This document shows, piece after piece, positions 59,244 through 64,000 of a stretch of DNA of 64,000 nucleotides. The position numbers were made by a program, and so were the translations under genes. The notes under the pieces were generated by a model. The model saw only the letters and a list, made by a program, of their open reading frames with translations. It made no database searches and was not told the origin of the DNA. The stretch's first letter is position 1, and each line of letters begins with the position of its first letter. Source of the DNA: Anisakis pegreffii (taxonomy: Eukaryota; Nematoda; Chromadorea; Rhabditida; Anisakidae); contig JAPYMA010001039.1 in the NCBI GenBank assembly GCA_035041965.1, forward strand, positions 83,575 to 147,574. Direction: 5' to 3'.

Positions 59244-64000
<4,757 letters not shown>

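Overview
The window looks like nuclear DNA of a nematode. Evidence: AT-rich sequence, small exons separated by introns of about 130 bases to several kilobases, splice acceptors of the TTTCAG / TTTTAG / TTAAG type, and a metazoan gene set. The large introns would suit a parasitic (for example ascaridoid-like) species better than Caenorhabditis, but the species cannot be fixed from sequence alone. Coding sequence is sparse. Most open frames in this composition are noise, so only frames that could be spliced in phase into recognisable domains are called genes.

Layout. (1) 1-14,469: a first exon of an achaete-scute-type bHLH gene on the minus strand at the left edge (369-632), a 27-bp tandem repeat, a short inverted-repeat element, a 67-bp dispersed repeat pair, a possible terminal exon near 5 kb, and otherwise no gene I can support. 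(2) 14,470-39,128, plus strand: a complete Notch receptor gene (lin-12/glp-1 type). I joined 26 exons in phase into a 1,695-codon reading frame: signal peptide, about 21 EGF repeats plus one two-cysteine remnant, three LNR modules, heterodimerisation domain with an RSKR site, one membrane segment, a RAM-like Trp-Pro motif, ankyrin repeats and a C-terminal tail with a TPPLS degron. (3) 39,129-46,090: no gene seen. (4) 46,091-48,426, plus strand: the N-terminal macroglobulin domains of an alpha-2-macroglobulin/TEP-like protein. No later domains are visible, and a frame-preserving extra exon is inserted inside the conserved Tyr-Val-Leu-Pro-Ser-Phe motif. (5) 49,701-55,606, minus strand: a seven-transmembrane receptor in six exons, resembling the GnRH/AKH-receptor-related (gnrr) group, convergent with the macroglobulin gene. 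(6) 55,607-59,243: no gene. (7) 59,244-64,000: a giant imperfect inverted repeat (arms at least 2.2-2.3 kb) around an approximately 240-bp pure TA tract. It runs off the right edge and contains internal direct repeats.

The genes do not form an operon or pathway. Notch (cell-fate signalling), the macroglobulin fragment (secreted, defence-type family) and the peptide-type receptor are independent transcription units. The features most worth a second look are the palindrome with its mosaic arm identity, the short macroglobulin gene with its symmetric exon, and the EGF organisation of Notch.
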